NCBI RefSeq assembly: GCF_020510525.1
Contig: NZ_CP075188.1
Coordinates: forward strand, 682,001 to 746,000
Source: Quatrionicoccus australiensis
Lineage (GTDB): Bacteria; Pseudomonadota; Gammaproteobacteria; Burkholderiales; Rhodocyclaceae
DNA: 64,000 bases
Direction of reading: 5' to 3'
Shown: positions 61,773 to 64,000 of the stretch, in pieces
How the letters are laid out: the number at the start of each line of letters is the position of its first letter
How positions within the stretch are numbered: the stretch's first letter is position 1
Translations under genes and position numbers: made by a program
The notes under the pieces: generated by a model
The model's database searches: none
What the model saw: the letters and a program-made list of their open reading frames with translations, nothing else
What the model was told of the DNA's origin: nothing

Positions 61773-62384
61773 TCAGCGGCCGGTTTGCGCCAGCCTGGGG
61801 GCGGCTTCGTAGCCCCAGTTGTTTTGCCAGGCGGCGCGCACCATGTTCGGGTATTCCGGCTTGCCCAGGCTGCCGTTGTAGCGGCCGAGGGCGCGGTAAA
61901 GGTCGCCCTTCTCGATATCCAGGTAGTGGCGCAGGATGGTGCAGCCGTAGCGCAGGCTGGTGCGCAGGTCGAACAGGTTGTCATCCGGTCGACCGATCAA
62001 TTTGACCCAAAATGGCATGACCTGCATGTAGCCGCGGGCGCCGACCGACGACACGGCGTATTTGCGAAAGCCCGACTCGACCTGCATCAGGCCGAGGATC
62101 AGCTGCGGGTCGAGTCCGGCGCGGGTGGCTTCGTAATGCACGCTGCGCAGCAGGTCCAGGCGATATTCGCGATCCGGGATACGCTTGCTTAGCCGGCGCG
62201 ACATTTCGCCTAGCCAGTCGGCAGCTTCCAGCGGATTCTTGAACGAACTGACCGTTGGCCGCGAGTCCGATACGGCCTTGTGCAGGGCGCCCTGCACGCT
62301 GGCCGCGAGCGGCTCGTATTTCTGCGCGCCGGCAAAGGCTGCCGACGCGCTGCACAGCATCAGCGCGGCAATCAGCCGGCGCAC
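61773..62384 (-). CDS. periplasmic lytic transglycosylase (SLT)
   Basis: A 203-aa exported murein lytic transglycosylase. A signal peptide (residues 1-18, AAFA before GAQK) is followed by an SLT domain with the catalytic Glu in [19 protein letters not shown], then [16 protein letters not shown] and [20 protein letters not shown] with [11 protein letters not shown]. It resembles MltC/EmtA-like small enzymes. A GGTCGACCG repeat forms part of its coding sequence (encoding IGRPDD). It is convergent with ffh (directly adjoining stops) and overlaps proS by 13 nt, so it is probably cotranscribed with proS. Confidence 0.9.
   Translation of the reverse strand: MRRLIAALMLCSASAAFAGAQKYEPLAASVQGALHKAVSDSRPTVSSFKNPLEAADWLGEMSRRLSKRIPDREYRLDLLRSVHYEATRAGLDPQLILGLMQVESGFRKYAVSSVGARGYMQVMPFWVKLIGRPDDNLFDLRTSLRYGCTILRHYLDIEKGDLYRALGRYNGSLGKPEYPNMVRAAWQNNWGYEAAPRLAQTGR
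61987..62016. repeat. GGTCGACCG repeat inside the lytic transglycosylase gene
   Basis: GGTCGACCG, a 13-bp A/T-rich spacer and AAAATGGC. It has the same 30-bp layout as the copy at 16394. It is in frame and translated. Confidence 0.45.
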
Positions 62385-64000
62385 AGCTTTCCCTTGATGA
62401 TGCCGACGATGTCGGCCTGCGGCAGCAGCGTCGCTTCGGCGTCGCGGCGGCCCTTGTACTCGACCTGGCTGTCCTTGAGGCCGCGCTCGCCGATGACGAC
62501 GCGATGCGGGATGCCGATCAGTTCCATGTCGGCGAACATCGAGCCGGGGCGCTCGTTGCGGTCGTCGAGCAGGACGTCGATGCCGAGCGCCTTGAGTTCG
62601 CCGTAAAGCTGGTCGGCGGCGGCCTTGACGGCTTCGCTCTTGTGATAGCCCATGGGCACGATGCAGACCTCGAACGGCGCGATGCTGGTCGGCAGGATGA
62701 TGCCCTTGTCGTCATTGCCCTGTTCGATGGCCGAGCCGACGATGCGCGAAACGCCAATGCCGTAGCAGCCCATTTCCATGACCTGGCTCTTGCCGGTTTC
62801 ATCGAGGAAGGCGCAGTTGAGGGCTTCGGCGTATTTGGTGCGGAGCTGGAATATGTGGCCGACTTCGATGCCGCGGCAGATTTCCAGTGTGCCCTTGCCA
62901 TCCGGCGACGGGTCGCCGGCGACGACGTTGCGGATGTCGAAGACTTCCGGTTCCGGCAGGTCGCGGCCGAAATTGACGCCGGTCATGTGATAGCCGGCTT
63001 CGTTGGCGCCGCAGATGAAGTCGCTCATGACGGCGACGGCGCGGTCGGCGAAAACGGCCACTTTTTCACGGTCGACCGCTACCGGGCCGATAAAACCGGG
63101 CTTGCAGCCGAGGCGGGCGATGACCTCTTCCTCAGTAGCAAAGCGGAAGGGATTGAGGCCGGCGATCTTGCTCGCCTTGATTTCGTTGAGTTCATGGTCG
63201 CCGCGCACCAGGAGCAGGGCAAAGGTCGAGCTGCCATCTTCCTTTTCGCTGACGACGGCGATGGATTTGACGATTTTGTCGAGGTCGACCGCCAGGAACT
63301 TGGCGACATCGGCACAGGCCATCTTGCCCGGGGTGTGGGTCTTCTCCATTGCCCTGCCGGCGGCCGCGCGCGGCGTCGTCGGGGCCAGCGCTTCGGCCAG
63401 TTCGACATTGGCGGCGAAATCGGAAGTCGGGCAGAAGGCGATGTCGTCTTCGCCGGAGTCGGCCAGAACGTGGAATTCATGCGAGCCGGTGCCGCCGATC
63501 GAGCCGGTGTCGGCTGCTACGGCGCGGAACTTCAGGCCGAGGCGGGTGAAGATCTGGCTGTAGGTGGCGTACATCTTGGCGTATTCGCGCTTCAGATCCT
63601 CGAAGGAGGCATGGAAGGAATAACCGTCCTTCATCAGGAACTCGCGGCCGCGCATGACGCCGAAGCGCGGGCGGATCTCGTCGCGGAACTTGGTCTGGAT
63701 CTGGTACAGGTGCAGCGGCAACTGGCGGTAGCTCTTGACGTCGCGACGCACGACGTCGGTGATCACTTCCTCGTGCGTCGGGCCGATCACGAAATCGCGC
63801 TGGTGGCGATCCTTGAAGCGCAGCAGTTCCGGGCCGTACTGCTCGCCGCGGCCGGATTCCTGCCACAGTTCGAAAGGCTGGACGGCGGGCATCAGCAACT
63901 CAAGGGCGCCGGCCTTGTTCATCTCGTCGCGGACGATGTTTTCGACCTTGCGCAACACGCGCAGGCCGAGCGGCATCCAGGTGTAAATACCGGCGGCAGA
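62372..64000 (-). CDS. proS: prolyl-tRNA synthetase, 5' end cut by the window
   Basis: A bacterial-type prolyl-tRNA synthetase with about 542 residues visible. The first 35-45 residues lie beyond the window edge, since the visible part begins [16 protein letters not shown], internal in the family. Class II motif 2 region is [20 protein letters not shown]. The INS/YbaK editing insertion (about 180-370) carries [14 protein letters not shown]. Motif 3 is [16 protein letters not shown]. An anticodon-binding domain ends the protein. A GGTCGACCG repeat falls within the insertion domain (63070). The 3' end overlaps the lytic transglycosylase gene. Confidence 0.96.
   Translation of the reverse strand, partial: SAAGIYTWMPLGLRVLRKVENIVRDEMNKAGALELLMPAVQPFELWQESGRGEQYGPELLRFKDRHQRDFVIGPTHEEVITDVVRRDVKSYRQLPLHLYQIQTKFRDEIRPRFGVMRGREFLMKDGYSFHASFEDLKREYAKMYATYSQIFTRLGLKFRAVAADTGSIGGTGSHEFHVLADSGEDDIAFCPTSDFAANVELAEALAPTTPRAAAGRAMEKTHTPGKMACADVAKFLAVDLDKIVKSIAVVSEKEDGSSTFALLLVRGDHELNEIKASKIAGLNPFRFATEEEVIARLGCKPGFIGPVAVDREKVAVFADRAVAVMSDFICGANEAGYHMTGVNFGRDLPEPEVFDIRNVVAGDPSPDGKGTLEICRGIEVGHIFQLRTKYAEALNCAFLDETGKSQVMEMGCYGIGVSRIVGSAIEQGNDDKGIILPTSIAPFEVCIVPMGYHKSEAVKAAADQLYGELKALGIDVLLDDRNERPGSMFADMELIGIPHRVVIGERGLKDSQVEYKGRRDAEATLLPQADIVGIIKGKLCAG
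63070..63099. repeat. GGTCGACCG repeat inside proS
   Basis: GGTCGACCGCT, a G+C-rich spacer and ATAAAACCGG. It lies in the editing-domain part of proS and encodes VAVDREK. It is a weaker match in its right half than the copies at 16394 and 61987. Confidence 0.3.

Overview
The window is about 62% G+C, densely coded and chromosomal. Gene content and order point to a betaproteobacterium of the Rhodocyclales (Dechloromonas/Azonexus-like): pstSCAB-phoU-phoB-phoR, glyQ-glyS-gmhB-plsC, lnt-corC-ybeY-ybeZ-miaB, pilB-pilC-pilD, slmA beside argB, and a phasin implying polyhydroxyalkanoate storage. This placement is inferred from gene neighbourhoods, not from a search. I see no prophage, insertion sequence, CRISPR array or rRNA. 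There are two CAT-anticodon tRNAs.

Layout. 0.1-7.3 kb: yggX, a 56-aa membrane peptide, a chemoreceptor, a small Cys-rich protein, an EAL-CBS-CBS-GGDEF protein, a patatin and an RlmN-like radical SAM enzyme. 7.3-9.4 kb: phasin, rpiA and a histone-H1-like/RHH-like protein. 9.4-15.9 kb: the complete phosphate uptake and sensing operon. 16-17.7 kb: initiator tRNA and purT. 17.7-22.3 kb: GT39 glycosyltransferase, PAP2 phosphatase, then a PlcP-type phospholipase C with a lipid glycosyltransferase. 22.3-32.6 kb: an iron-acquisition block (PepSY protein, DUF2271, DUF4198, flavodoxin-type reductase, two TonB receptors, PiuC-like dioxygenase, FMN enzyme). 32.7-36.1 kb: small proteins, an outer membrane protein, divergent dgkA plus a second lipid glycosyltransferase, and gloA. 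36.1-49.8 kb: mainly housekeeping genes on the minus strand. 49.8-54.3 kb: hsp20 and an aspS operon that carries a secreted barnase-type RNase with a barstar. 54.4-64 kb: type IV pilus assembly genes, a CorC-like protein, a CcsA-like protein, ffh, a lytic transglycosylase and proS, which is cut by the window end.

The main signal is a phosphate-starvation regulon spread over 35 kb. Reading by eye, I find PHO-box arrays (7-bp half-sites every 11 bp). Most are followed after exactly 10 nt by a TAnnnT -10 hexamer. They lie upstream of pstS, plcP-glycosyltransferase, dgkA-glycosyltransferase, a divergent outer membrane protein, the EAL/GGDEF protein and the chemoreceptor. A weaker candidate lies before the RHH-like protein. 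Together these suggest that PhoB, encoded here, couples phosphate uptake to replacement of phospholipids by glycolipids, to c-di-GMP signalling and to chemotaxis.

Other points of note: Fur-type operators on the iron block; two TGTTGC-N3-GCAACA operators (PhbF/PhaR-like) around a strong promoter before a lytic transglycosylase; a hairpin abutting the phasin start codon; a heat-shock promoter before hsp20; and a dispersed repeat built on GGTCGACCG followed by A/T-rich and AAAATGCC-like segments. All regulatory calls are pattern matches made by eye.
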